A stretch of DNA of 43,450 bases. It comes from Deltaproteobacteria bacterium PRO3. GTDB lineage: Bacteria > UBA10199 > DSSB01. The stretch is taken from positions 1 through 43,450 of the forward strand of contig SZOV01000017.1 of the NCBI GenBank assembly GCA_030263375.1. The letters run 5' to 3'. Made by a program: the position numbers and the translations under genes. The notes under the pieces were generated by a model. That model was not told where the DNA came from, did not search any database, and saw only the letters and a program-made list of their open reading frames with translations. Position 1 is the first letter of the stretch. Each line of letters opens with the position of its first letter. Shown in pieces: positions 7,805 through 19,318 of this stretch.

Positions 7805-9395
7805 TTAGGCCACCTCGGCGACCAAGTTGGCCGCCGTCCCCGCCACCACATGGGGGCTATAGTGGGTAGCCCGCTGCAGCTTGGCGCGCTTGGCCAGCTT
7901 GGTCCTCAGCTTTTCCACGGAGAGCCGCTTGTTTTTGAGCAGAGTTTCGTACTCTTCCTCGGCCGCGCGCTTGGCCTTGAAGAGCATCATCTGGATGCGG
8001 CTGTACACGTTGACCGCCCCGTCCCCGCTGGTCTCGATGGGGAGGAAGATGGCCTCGGGGTAGCGCTCGGTGATGACGCTCTGCACGCCGTCGCTGACGC
8101 CGCTCGAGGGCATGCAGCCGAAGGGCTTCACCGAGATGGTCATGTGCGCCTTCTTGTGGATCACGTTCTGGATGAGTTTGCCCACTTCCATGTGGCCCTC
8201 GCCGCCGCGCAGCTCGGTGTTGTAGTGCTCGGCCGCGACGCGGGCGTTTTCTTCCATGTCGGGGAGCTTGTAGTTTTTCAGGCCCAGGCAGGAGGCGAAG
8301 ATCTTGAAAGTCAGGCGCACCGCCTTCTCGGCCACCCACAGGGTGGCGAACTTCTTGGCCACCTGGGTGGTCTTCAGCCCCTTGCGCGCCTCGGCGTCGG
8401 AATGCTTCAGGACCATGCGCTGCCGGGTGTCGACGCGGGCCTGCCAGATGTTGTAGAGGATCCAGCCGGCGATCAACTGGATGTCGACCTCGGCGCCCTC
8501 CTCTTCCAAGAAGCGCTGCAGGCGGTAGTTGCCCTCGCCCTCGGTGGTCATCGCCCAAAACTCGCCGATCACGCTGACCTTGGGCTTGACCAGGGTGCGG
8601 TCGACCTGCACGGCCTGCAGGATCTTGCGGCAACGGCGCAGGCTTTTCAGCAGGCCCTTGCGCTCGCTCAAGGCCTTCATGATGATCTCGCGGCATTGCT
8701 CGACGGCCTTGTCGGTGGCGCCCTTCTCGACCTCGTAGGGACGGATGCGATACATGATCGCGTTGAGCGCGTCGCCGACGAAGATCGCCTTGGCAAGGGT
8801 GAGGAAGAAGTCCTTGTCCATCTTCAGGCCGACCTCTTGGCCGGTGGCCTGGTGCATGCCGCCGTTCGGCTCGAAGAGCATGACGCGGAAATTCGGGAAA
8901 CCCGCGTCGGTCAGGGCCTTGCGGTACTCGGTGACGTACATCCCGAAGCGGCAGGGACCGCAGCCGCCCGCGGTGAGAAAGACGTGCTTGTTGACGATGT
9001 CCTCGGTGGACATGCCTTCTTTGTCGCGGAGGTTGATCAGGTACTTCACCAGGTTGCCGACGGTGAAATACGTGGGGTTGCACTGCCCGCGGTTGCCGTA
9101 CTCTTTGCCGGTCTGCAGGGCCTCGTTGTCGGGGCAGTCCAGGGCCTTGATGGTATAGCCCAGACCGGTCAGGCCCGCCTTGACGAAGAGGTCGTGGGCC
9201 ATGGTGAGGCCCGAGACCAGGATGGTCGTGTGCGCGCGCTGGTCGGCGTAGAAGGCGCGGTTGACCGTGTCTTTCCACTGCTTCTGCTTGGGAGCCTGGT
9301 CGAGGCCCAGGCGCCTGCGCTCTTCCTCTTCAAACCGGGCCAGTTCGGCCTCGATGACGGAGAGGGGGGCTTGGGGCATGGCGTTCGTTTCGAGA

Positions 9396-9412
<17 letters not shown>
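7805..9412 (-). CDS. 2-hydroxyglutaryl-CoA dehydratase (HgdB)-like component
   Basis: This 535-residue protein belongs to the group of HgdB/D-component-related proteins encoded beside giant activases. Cys-rich spots that could hold an iron-sulfur cluster are GQCNPTYFTVGNL and the GGCGPCRFGMY block, followed by FEPNGGMHQATGQEVGL and, late in the protein, KPFGCMPSSGVSDGVQ. The frame is open to 9445, but the ATG at 9412 has a perfect AGGAGG six bases upstream, so I start there. It overlaps the activase stop by 17 bases, which implies translational coupling. Family members use electrons delivered by an ATP-driven activase to dehydrate 2-hydroxyacyl-CoAs or to reduce related thioesters. The substrate here is not predictable. 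A strong terminator follows. Confidence 0.82.
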
Positions 9413-12872
<3,460 letters not shown>

Positions 12873-12913
12873 GAATATTCCCTAAATGCTGCCTATTGAA
12901 TATTGAACAAAAA

Positions 12914-12986
12914 TAGACTCGCGTGTCATTTTTACACCGGAAAAAATTCGCGTCGGTACCGCGAACTAGACTCGTGTGTCATTTTT
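12914..12986. repeat. Two 20-base direct repeats upstream of the activase operon
   Basis: TAGACTCGCGTGTCATTTTT (12914-12933) recurs with one change as TAGACTCGTGTGTCATTTTT (12967-12986), 53 bases apart, about five helical turns. They lie between the activase start (12872) and the end of the GlsB-type gene (13043), a 170-base gap otherwise free of coding signals. They could be paired regulator sites for the activase operon or remnants of a dispersed repeat. Confidence 0.7.
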
Positions 12987-13042
12987 GTAGGGGAGAATTT
13001 GGTACAGGCGGCCCAAGAAGTCAAATCGAAATTTGACCTAAG

Positions 13043-13285
13043 TCAAACTCTCTTGAAGAGCTGAATCAGGAAGATCAGGACGAGGGCGCCGACCAAGGCA
13101 GTGACGAGGGATCCGATCGTCCCGCCCGCGGAAACGCCCAAGGTGCGAAAGAGAAAGCCGCCCACGAGGGCGCCGACGATCCCGACGACGACGTTGCCGA
13201 CCGCGCCGAAGCCGCGGCCGCGCATGATGAGGCCGGCGAGCCAGCCGGCGACAAGTCCGATGAGGATGAACCAGAACCAGTGCAT
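13043..13285 (-). CDS. GlsB/YeaQ/YmgE-family membrane protein
   Basis: This 80-residue, three-segment inner-membrane protein is typical of the transglycosylase-associated (PF04226) family. The family pattern is clear: WFILIGLVAGWLAGLIMRG, then a glycine-rich GNVVVGIVGALVGGFLF, then a last helix ending in LFKRV. The family is often stress-induced, but its biochemical role is not established and the word transglycosylase in its name is historical. AAGGAG lies five bases before the ATG and overlaps the end of the upstream thioredoxin-NHL gene (stop at 13295), so the two are probably co-transcribed. Confidence 0.92.
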   Translation of the reverse strand: MHWFWFILIGLVAGWLAGLIMRGRGFGAVGNVVVGIVGALVGGFLFRTLGVSAGGTIGSLVTALVGALVLIFLIQLFKRV

Positions 13286-13294
13286 GGGGACTCC

Positions 13295-15307
13295 TTACGG
13301 ATCAATCTTCCAACTCACCACCGCGGCGCCTTCCTTCGCGCCCGAGATCTCCGCCTCGGCGCTTTGCAGAAAACATAAGGCCTCTTTGCCCTCGCGACAA
13401 TAGTAAAAGGTGCCTTGCAGCAGGTAGCGGCCACCCGCTTGCAAGGCCGGCAGGGAGAGCTGCTTGGCCAAGAGCTCCGCGCGCGGATAGGCGCGCAGCA
13501 AGTTCGCCCCCTCCGGCTTGAGCTCGAAGAGCCGCAGGGCGCTGGGCGCCTCGGCGTTGAGCTTCCAGCCCTCGGGCAATTGCAGGGACCAGGGTATCGG
13601 GATCCCCGCAGCCAAGGCGAGCCGCTCGCGGGTCTTGAGATTGGGGAGCTTCTCGGCGGGCCGGGCGGAGGGAGCCGCCGAGGGCAGGCGCAGCTCCAGC
13701 GTCGAGACCGTCTTCGTCGCCGGATCCAGGACACGGATCGCGTGGTTATTGGTGTCGGCAACGTAGAATTTCTCGCCGACGCGGATGATCGCGTTGGGCT
13801 CGTTGAAGCGCGCCTGCTCGAAGGGACCGTCCTCGCGGCCGCGCGTCCCGTTTCCAGCCACCGTGGACAAAAGGCCGGTGCCGGGGTCGTAGCGACGGAT
13901 CGCGTGGTTGTAGCTGTCGGCGATGTAGACACCCGAGGCCTCGGCCCAGACGCCCAGCGGGTGCTGCAGCCGCGCCACGCCCTGCTTGCCGTCTTTAAAT
14001 CCGAAGTCGAAGAGGCCGGTGCCGATCAGGGTGCGGACCTTCGCCAGGAGCACCTTGTAGTCCGGCACGTAGGCAAGCTCGCGCAGCGAGCTGGTCTCGG
14101 AGTCGATAAAGTAGAGCTTACCGCCGAAGGCGCTCAGGCCGCTGGGCTGGGAGAGGGAATTGTCGGGATAGGCGCCGTCGTCGATGGACTCGCGGCCGTT
14201 GCCGGCGAGGACCGACAGGGTTTGCATCGCGAGGTCGTAGCTCCAGAGCTGGTGGACGCCGGCCATGGCGATGGCGATAGTGCTATTGTCCGGATAGAAG
14301 GCGAGATCCCAGGGGCTGGATAAGGGCGTCTGCAGCGCAGGCCAACGCTGGAGGGGCCGTTCGCGCTTGTCTCCTGTTAAGGGGGGAGCGGTCCCTACGG
14401 CTTGGGCGCCGGTACCGGCGATCGTGCTTACTTTTCCGGCCTCCAAATCCACGACGCGCAGCAGGTGATTTTCAGTGTCCGCTACGTAGAGCTTCTTACC
14501 CGCATACAACAAACCCTGCGGCCCGCGAAACCTTGCCTCCGCGAAGCTTCCGTCGCGCATTCCCGCCTCGCCGTCCTTGCCGATCTCCGTCACCACCGTG
14601 CCGTCCGGCTGCAGGCCCAAGATGCGATGCCGGTTGGAGTCGGAGACGAAGACCCGGTCCAAGTCGGGCGCGTAGGCCAGTTTGCCGGGAAAGCCGAGCA
14701 AGGCGGGCGGCGCCTTCTCCTTTTCCAGGGCCATCGGCAAGGGGTCGCTACGGAACTTCCCCGCATAGTCTTTCTTCAGCCGCAGGATGTCCTCGCGGAG
14801 CTCTCGATAGTGGCCTTCTCCGCTGTAGACGCGGTCCACCTCTCCTTCGGGATTGATGAGGAGGAAGGTCGGCCAGGCGCGGGTGCCGAAGGCGTTCCAG
14901 ATCTTGAACTCCGCGTCGTTCACCACGGGGTGCTCGATCTCGTAGCGCAGCACGGCGGCGCGGATGTTTTCCAGGTCGCGCTCGTTGTCGAACTTGCCCG
15001 AGTGGACGCCGATCACCGTCAGGTCGCGGCCGAACTCCTTCTCCAGCCGGTGCAGGTCGGGCATGACGTGCAGGCAGTTGATGCAGCAGTAGGTCCAGAA
15101 GTCGACGAGCAGGATGCGCCCGGCGAGGTCCTCGGGCTTCAGGGGGCGGGAGGTGTTGAGCCATTGCGTCTCCCTAGTCAGGGCCTGGTGGGCGGCAGAT
15201 ACCTGCCAGGCCTGTTTTGGAGCAGGCCTAGAGTTGGGGGGCGAGCAGGCGGTGGAAGCCAGCCCTAAAGTCAGGGTGAACAGTAACCCTATATTTTTAA
15301 AACGCAT
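13295..15307 (-). CDS. Thioredoxin-like/NHL-repeat lipoprotein (NHLRC2-like)
   Basis: The protein has 670 residues. The N-terminus is a signal with a probable lipobox (LASTAC, Cys21). A thioredoxin/TlpA-like domain follows (about 55-190) with the active-site CxxC as CINC (Cys75-Cys78, preceded by Cys74), and then NHL beta-propeller repeats (about 200-530), for example LYVADTENHLLRVVDL, VYIADSYNHAIRRYDP and FYVADTNNHAIRVLDP. A beta-rich C-terminal domain completes it. This is the NHLRC2 architecture found in bacteria and animals; a periplasmic thiol-disulfide role is likely but the partner is unknown. One inter-blade loop (VGTAPPLTGDKRERPLQ) is encoded by a palindromic repeat fragment at 14351-14398. 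GGAG precedes the ATG. Confidence 0.9.
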   Translation of the reverse strand: MRFKNIGLLFTLTLGLASTACSPPNSRPAPKQAWQVSAAHQALTRETQWLNTSRPLKPEDLAGRILLVDFWTYCCINCLHVMPDLHRLEKEFGRDLTVIGVHSGKFDNERDLENIRAAVLRYEIEHPVVNDAEFKIWNAFGTRAWPTFLLINPEGEVDRVYSGEGHYRELREDILRLKKDYAGKFRSDPLPMALEKEKAPPALLGFPGKLAYAPDLDRVFVSDSNRHRILGLQPDGTVVTEIGKDGEAGMRDGSFAEARFRGPQGLLYAGKKLYVADTENHLLRVVDLEAGKVSTIAGTGAQAVGTAPPLTGDKRERPLQRWPALQTPLSSPWDLAFYPDNSTIAIAMAGVHQLWSYDLAMQTLSVLAGNGRESIDDGAYPDNSLSQPSGLSAFGGKLYFIDSETSSLRELAYVPDYKVLLAKVRTLIGTGLFDFGFKDGKQGVARLQHPLGVWAEASGVYIADSYNHAIRRYDPGTGLLSTVAGNGTRGREDGPFEQARFNEPNAIIRVGEKFYVADTNNHAIRVLDPATKTVSTLELRLPSAAPSARPAEKLPNLKTRERLALAAGIPIPWSLQLPEGWKLNAEAPSALRLFELKPEGANLLRAYPRAELLAKQLSLPALQAGGRYLLQGTFYYCREGKEALCFLQSAEAEISGAKEGAAVVSWKIDP
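14351..14398. repeat. Palindromic repeat fragment inside the NHL gene
   Basis: Imperfect inverted ends (GAGGGGCCGTTCGCG at the left, GGAGCGGTCCCTAC at the right) enclose about 20 unrelated bases. The left end shares GGGGCCGTTCGCG with the intergenic repeats at 1691 and 5133. It lies in frame in the NHL gene and encodes the residues RERPLQ on the minus strand. A similar peptide is encoded by read-through of the other two copies. Confidence 0.65.
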
Positions 15308-15752
15308 TTTGGTTGCTCCGTCTTAATCTCTCTTAATCTCTCCAATCATTTACTTTCTTGGGATGGATTTCGATGCCTCTCTCCGCAAAAAGTATCCAGG
15401 CCACGCGGAATACCCGTTTCATATTCCATAATTTAGAATATTTTATTTTAATTTGTACGTATAAATTTTAGATATATTTCAAATATATAATAAAAAACAA
15501 AATAATTTCAATAACTTGGATTGATGCTTTCTTCTGGCCTCATGCTTGCATTTCCCATTCTTGAGGCCCTTGGCCCAAGGAGGAATCGATGTGGTTTTCA
15601 TCCCCATCGCCTGGCACCGGATCGTCCGGCGGCCCCTCCTATTAAATAATAGATACCTAAACCGCCGGGATCGGCCCCTAAGCGGTTCTCAATCCACGGT
15701 ATGAGGGTTAAAATGTCCTTCGACGCTTGACCCTCGGGAAACGGAGCAAAAC
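15308..15752. other. Intergenic region with AT-rich island and small ORF
   Basis: This 445-base divergent gap holds a doubled decamer (TCTTAATCTC at 15321 and 15331), a very AT-rich island (about 15420-15520) containing the dyad ATATATTT-c-AAATATAT (15472-15488), and an 18-codon ORF at 15589. The island contrasts strongly with the GC-rich surroundings and may carry promoters for both flanking genes. I cannot assign a -35/-10 pair with confidence. Confidence 0.5.
15589..15645 (+). CDS. Possible small protein or leader peptide, 18 residues
   Basis: The ATG at 15589 is preceded five bases upstream by a perfect AAGGAGG, the best ribosome binding site in this part of the window. It opens a frame for MWFSSPSPGTGSSGGPSY ending at TAA 15643-15645. 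The peptide is Ser/Gly/Pro-rich without a hydrophobic segment. It lies 107 bases before the coiled-coil gene, on the same strand. It may be a small protein, a translated leader, or a chance Shine-Dalgarno/ATG pair. Conservation would decide. Confidence 0.4.
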   Translation: MWFSSPSPGTGSSGGPSY

Positions 15753-16964
15753 ATGAATTCCGATCCGATTTCGAAAAAACAGGTCTACACCGATCGCTAC
15801 GGCGAGGTCCCCGCCCAAAACCAGCCCCAAGGCGACTACGAAGGTTTCGACGTCAACGGCGTCCAAGGCCGCCAACATCCCGACTCGATCAACCCCGAGG
15901 CCTACGTCGACATGGCCGCCGGCGAGTTGGGCGGGGGCGTGGAGGACGCGGACCTTTTTTCCGGGATGAGCGAGGAGGAGTACGTCGCCCACTATCGCAA
16001 CAACGTCGCTCCGGGCAACCGCCGGGAAGCGGAGGCGCTGATGGCGGAGATGGGGGAACGCGGCGAGGCCGTCTTCGATCCGCGCAAGGCGGTCTCCCGG
16101 CTCAAGGCCGAGCTGAACAAGTCCGAAAACGCCTTGTTCCTCGACGAGGACGCCAAGGAGCATTTCACGGGCAAGATCCGCGAGCTCGAGCGCCTCGTCG
16201 GCAAGCCGGGAACGGACCTCGGGGAGCTGCAAGACCGCATCGAAGGCTTGCAAGAGGAATTGATGGGCGCGATCGAGGAAGGCCGCGGCACCCGCCAGGA
16301 AAAGATCTCGACGATGAAGGGCATGACCGAGGACCTGCTCAAGGACGTGGAGAAATCGCGGATTCCCGAGGAGAGGAAGTCCGCGCTCGAAACGAGACTT
16401 GAAGCGCTGAAGTCCGACCTAAAAAAGCCGGACGTGGACGTCGAAGCGGCGCGAGAAGAGCTGGAGGCCATTCAAAAGGATTTCCGGAAGGAAAAGAAGA
16501 TCGACGAGATCAAGGACAAGCTGGAAACCCTGCCCTCGAAGATCCCGGGCGAAGGACACCACAAGGAGGAATCCGCCATCCTGGCCAGCAAGATCGCCCA
16601 GGCCGTGCGCACGGACAACTGGGACGAAGTCCGCAATTTCTTGACTTACTACCGAACCAACGACCTAAACAAGCCGAACAACTTCATCCCTCAGGTGATC
16701 GGCACCATCTTCATGGATCTAGCGAGCTCTGACGAGGCCAAGCTTGATGAGATCTTGTCGGTCTTCCCGGCCGAGATCCGGACCCTCATGGCCGACGTCG
16801 CTCCGGGCGACGACCCCAACAGCACAGAGCATCTCAACGAACCAACCAAGTATAGGTATTACGGCCGTCCGAACGCCACCGCCGAGCGCCTGCGCGCAAG
16901 CCGCATCGAGGAGACCGGCGAGCGTCTCGGCGAGGTCGAAGAATCCGCATTGTCGCGGGACTAA
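15753..16964 (+). CDS. Unrecognised acidic coiled-coil protein
   Basis: I do not recognise this 403-residue protein. The first 75 residues are polar and probably disordered (DRYGEVPAQNQPQGDYEGF). From about 110 to 270 it is dense in Glu, Lys, Arg and Leu with heptad-like spacing (IRELERLVGKPG, LQDRIEGLQEELMGAIEEG, LETRLEALKSDLKK, REELEAIQKDFRKEKK), which predicts a long coiled coil. A more globular part follows (about 275-360: NWDEVRNFLTYYRTND, IPQVIGTIFMDLASSD) and then a charged tail. There is no signal peptide or membrane segment. GGAG lies seven bases before the ATG. The stop overlaps the stop of the convergent AMMECR1 gene by a few bases. The composition would fit a cytosolic scaffold or a secretion-system substrate, but there is no direct evidence for either. 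Confidence 0.8.
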   Translation: MNSDPISKKQVYTDRYGEVPAQNQPQGDYEGFDVNGVQGRQHPDSINPEAYVDMAAGELGGGVEDADLFSGMSEEEYVAHYRNNVAPGNRREAEALMAEMGERGEAVFDPRKAVSRLKAELNKSENALFLDEDAKEHFTGKIRELERLVGKPGTDLGELQDRIEGLQEELMGAIEEGRGTRQEKISTMKGMTEDLLKDVEKSRIPEERKSALETRLEALKSDLKKPDVDVEAAREELEAIQKDFRKEKKIDEIKDKLETLPSKIPGEGHHKEESAILASKIAQAVRTDNWDEVRNFLTYYRTNDLNKPNNFIPQVIGTIFMDLASSDEAKLDEILSVFPAEIRTLMADVAPGDDPNSTEHLNEPTKYRYYGRPNATAERLRASRIEETGERLGEVEESALSRD

Positions 16965-17605
16965 GGCGCCGTCCAGTCCGCCTCGACCACCTCCACCGGC
17001 AATCGATACAAGCGAAAGGCCTCGTCTTTCTTGACGCCCGCCTTCGCCTTGGCAAAGGCCAGCAAATACCTTTGGGTCCGCGCCTCCCCTGGCAGCACCA
17101 CGGCCTCCTTGGCGCCCGACTTCAGCAAGATCGCGTCCCGCGCCGGGGAAACCGAGCCCCAGCGCTCGATCGGGGCCGGGGCCCCCGTCGCGCTGAGGTA
17201 GATTTTCATCCCCGCCAACTCCTCGCGGTGGATGGGCCGATGCCGGGGATCCCGAAAAAACGCCAACTGCAAATTGGCGGAGATCTCTTCCGCCAGGCTG
17301 CCCTTCTTCGGCGCGAGGCTGCCCATACAACCGCGCACCTCTTCCCCGCGCTTGGCGGTGACGAAGACTCCCATCGGCCCGAGAAACACACTATCCAAAC
17401 CTTCCGGCATTGCCACAGCCTCGCCGAAGGCGCGCCGGACGGCGACGTCGATGACCGCTGCCAATTGGGCTCGCAGTTGGGGCGAGGATCGAATCGCGCG
17501 AAGGCGCGAAAGCGGGTCTTCTTGGCCGAGGCAGGGCGCCGAGGAAAGGAGCAGGAAAATCCCCGAAAAAACTCCTACCAGATATTGAAAAAACAAGCTT
17601 CGCAT
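16961..17605 (-). CDS. AMMECR1-domain protein with signal peptide
   Basis: The C-terminal two thirds match the AMMECR1 (PF01871) domain: GVFVTAKRGEEVRGCMGSL carries the family's hallmark RGCxG, followed by RPIHREELAGMKIYLS and a C-terminal FRLYRLPVEVVE. The function of the family is unresolved. Here the domain follows a typical signal peptide (FFQYLVGVFSGIFLLLSSAP, with cleavage plausible after CLGQ), so the product should be exported. That is unusual for a family normally found in the cytosol. An ATG at 17638 is also in frame, but starting at 17605 gives the most normal signal peptide and has GGAAG upstream. The 3' end overlaps the convergent coiled-coil gene by 4 bases. Confidence 0.85.
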   Translation of the reverse strand: MRSLFFQYLVGVFSGIFLLLSSAPCLGQEDPLSRLRAIRSSPQLRAQLAAVIDVAVRRAFGEAVAMPEGLDSVFLGPMGVFVTAKRGEEVRGCMGSLAPKKGSLAEEISANLQLAFFRDPRHRPIHREELAGMKIYLSATGAPAPIERWGSVSPARDAILLKSGAKEAVVLPGEARTQRYLLAFAKAKAGVKKDEAFRLYRLPVEVVEADWTAP

Positions 17606-17853
17606 CGTCTTCCGCAATAGGACCGGTTTTCTATCCATCTCAAAGTTCCAGTCAATTTATCTAAAGACTGTTGAAAATATCATCTCGATTAACTTGCCTG
17701 AAAAACCCGGGCTCGGTGCACGGCAGACGAATAATCCCAGCCCTGTAAAGAAGAGGCTATCATAGACGCGAAATCAGGGTGGCGGGAAGGGTATTCCTGG
17801 AGGGGGCGGGGGCGCCCTGATCTCCCCACAAAAACTCGGCAGGGCAATGAGCA

Positions 17854-17994
17854 CCGAAGCCGAGGGATGCCCTCTTGAAAAGCCTCGTGAGGCCCTTCCC
17901 CTTGACGCCTTGGTGCCAAGGGACTCGCGCGGCAGGGGGCGATCCCGCGCAGGGATCGCCCCCGTTTTTTCAAGAGGGCATCCCTCGGCTTCGG
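17854..17994. repeat. 141-bp nested inverted-repeat element (MITE-like)
   Basis: Perfect 28-base inverted ends lie at 17854-17881 and 17967-17994 (beginning CCGAAGCCGAGGGATGCC). Near the right end is a second perfect palindrome, GGGGGCGATCCC (17935-17946) and its complement (17952-17963) around a 5-base loop. The element encodes nothing. It has the shape of a miniature inverted-repeat element, or of a structured RNA gene. Target-site duplications are not obvious. Confidence 0.8.
17935..17970 (+). terminator. Terminator-like hairpin inside the inverted-repeat element
   Basis: A perfect 12-bp stem (17935-17946 with 17952-17963), five-base loop, one G and then six Ts form an excellent plus-strand intrinsic terminator by shape. 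No plus-strand gene lies upstream for nearly 1 kb, so it belongs to the repeat element or to an unannotated small RNA instead of an operon. Confidence 0.6.
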
Positions 17995-18109
17995 GGCGCG
18001 GCGGCGACGTGCAAAGCCGGCGCGCAAGTTCTACGGAAAACCGAAAAAAGATGCCGGCGCTTATCTTAAAGCCTCCGGAGATTTGGCGTATAGAAGTTCG
18101 AAATTAACC

Positions 18110-19318
18110 TTAGGGGAGACGGCGAAGTTGGGCACCCGGGAAGTAATGACGAAGGATCTCGTCGAAGCGAGACCCGGAGAGGGCCATGCCACGCGCGCCC
18201 CATTGGCAGAGACCGACGCCGTGCCCCAATCCGCGGCCGTGAAAGACCGCGACGCCCTCCTCCACCGTAACGTCGAACCAATTGCTCTTCACCTGGTTCC
18301 ACCCCAAGGCCTTCCCGACGCGGGAGAGAAACTCCATCGTCGCGATCTCCCCCGAGCGCGGCCCCGGAAGCCGCATAGAAAAGACGCGTCCGCCCGGCTC
18401 GCGATCGCCGGCGGCGAGGCCGTGGAGCGGGATACTCGCCCGCAGCCGATCGTCCACGGCCAAGGCGGCGGAGATCTTCTCCAGCGGAATGCGGCCGGAC
18501 CAAACCGAATGCGGTGACGCGGCGCAATAGTCTCGATCGTCCACGCCTTGCAAATAGGGCAAGGGCCTCCCGCCGAAGACCCGTTGATTGGCGCTGGTAT
18601 GCCCGCCGCAGGTGGAGTGAAAGAGCCCCTCGATCGGCTTGCCGCCGTGACTCATCACCAGCGAGCGAGTGGCGCGCAGGGCCTCGTCGCGGATACCGGA
18701 TTCGGCCGCGAGTCCGCCGTAGGTCTGACAATGCGTGAGGTCGCAGAAGTCGAAACCCTCCGCCGCGTGCCGCCCGCGGTGGGCCAGCGCGTAGGAGCGG
18801 ATCAGGACCGCCTGGGCCTTTTGGGCCTCCATGGGGAAATCCTCCGACATCTCGCCGGCAAGCACACGCCGGACATAAGCTTCCAAAGGCAAACTTTCGA
18901 CAAAGCCGAGCCGCCCGTCCCTGGCCTCGACTCGCAGCTCGCCACCGAAGCGCCCAAACAAAACCTTCCCGTCGGTCACCGAGATCCGACCCGCGGTCGA
19001 GCGCACGCGCAGTTTTCGAAAAGGGACGTTTCCTCCCACCGCTACTCCGTTCCCGACGGCCCACAAGGCCACGGAATCTCGGGGAGCCTCCAAGAAACGC
19101 GATTCACCCTGGATCCCCTCTCCCCATACCTGCAGCCCGGCACCCTGCAAGACGACAGAGGTCAATCCATACCTGGAAAGAACACCCACCTTGACCTCGA
19201 GTTCGGCGGCGAAGAGACGGAACCCGCAAAGGTTGAGGGCCAAGCACAAGAGCCCCCAGACGCACAGGCGCCCGGCCAAGGCCAAGGCAACTTGAATATG
19301 AAGCCGGGACGCGTTCAT
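18110..19318 (-). CDS. SpoIID/LytB-domain lytic transglycosylase-like protein
   Basis: SpoIID enzymes cleave denuded glycan strands of peptidoglycan. The 402-residue product has an N-terminal hydrophobic export segment (about 10-37) and a divergent N-terminal half. The SpoIID core follows: LPLEAYVRRVLAGEM (with the catalytic-type Glu), AQKAQAVLIRSYALAH, CQTYGG, LFHSTCGGHTSAN and, near the C-terminus, GRGLGHGVGLCQWGARGMA. The ATG overlaps the TGA of the upstream nucleotidyltransferase gene (ATGA), so it is the last gene of a tightly packed run that also encodes a transpeptidase and a VanW protein. Location is probably periplasmic. No other wall-cleaving gene is in the window. Confidence 0.92.
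   Translation of the reverse strand: MNASRLHIQVALALAGRLCVWGLLCLALNLCGFRLFAAELEVKVGVLSRYGLTSVVLQGAGLQVWGEGIQGESRFLEAPRDSVALWAVGNGVAVGGNVPFRKLRVRSTAGRISVTDGKVLFGRFGGELRVEARDGRLGFVESLPLEAYVRRVLAGEMSEDFPMEAQKAQAVLIRSYALAHRGRHAAEGFDFCDLTHCQTYGGLAAESGIRDEALRATRSLVMSHGGKPIEGLFHSTCGGHTSANQRVFGGRPLPYLQGVDDRDYCAASPHSVWSGRIPLEKISAALAVDDRLRASIPLHGLAAGDREPGGRVFSMRLPGPRSGEIATMEFLSRVGKALGWNQVKSNWFDVTVEEGVAVFHGRGLGHGVGLCQWGARGMALSGSRFDEILRHYFPGAQLRRLP

Larger units (their letters stand above)
17606..18109. other. Intergenic region holding a nested inverted repeat
   Basis: I see no convincing gene in about 500 bases between the AMMECR1 start and the SpoIID stop. The main content is the inverted repeat at 17854-17994. 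A weak minus-strand hairpin followed by Ts (AAGAT/ATCTT with TTTTTT, around 18043-18066) could end the SpoIID operon, but the stem is only five pairs. Open frames here arise from the repeat and lack ribosome binding sites. Confidence 0.55.

Noticed and set aside
17689-18107. Small open frames in the gap between AMMECR1 and SpoIID genes
   Set aside because: They cross the inverted repeat on both strands, lack ribosome binding sites and show repeat-derived peptides.
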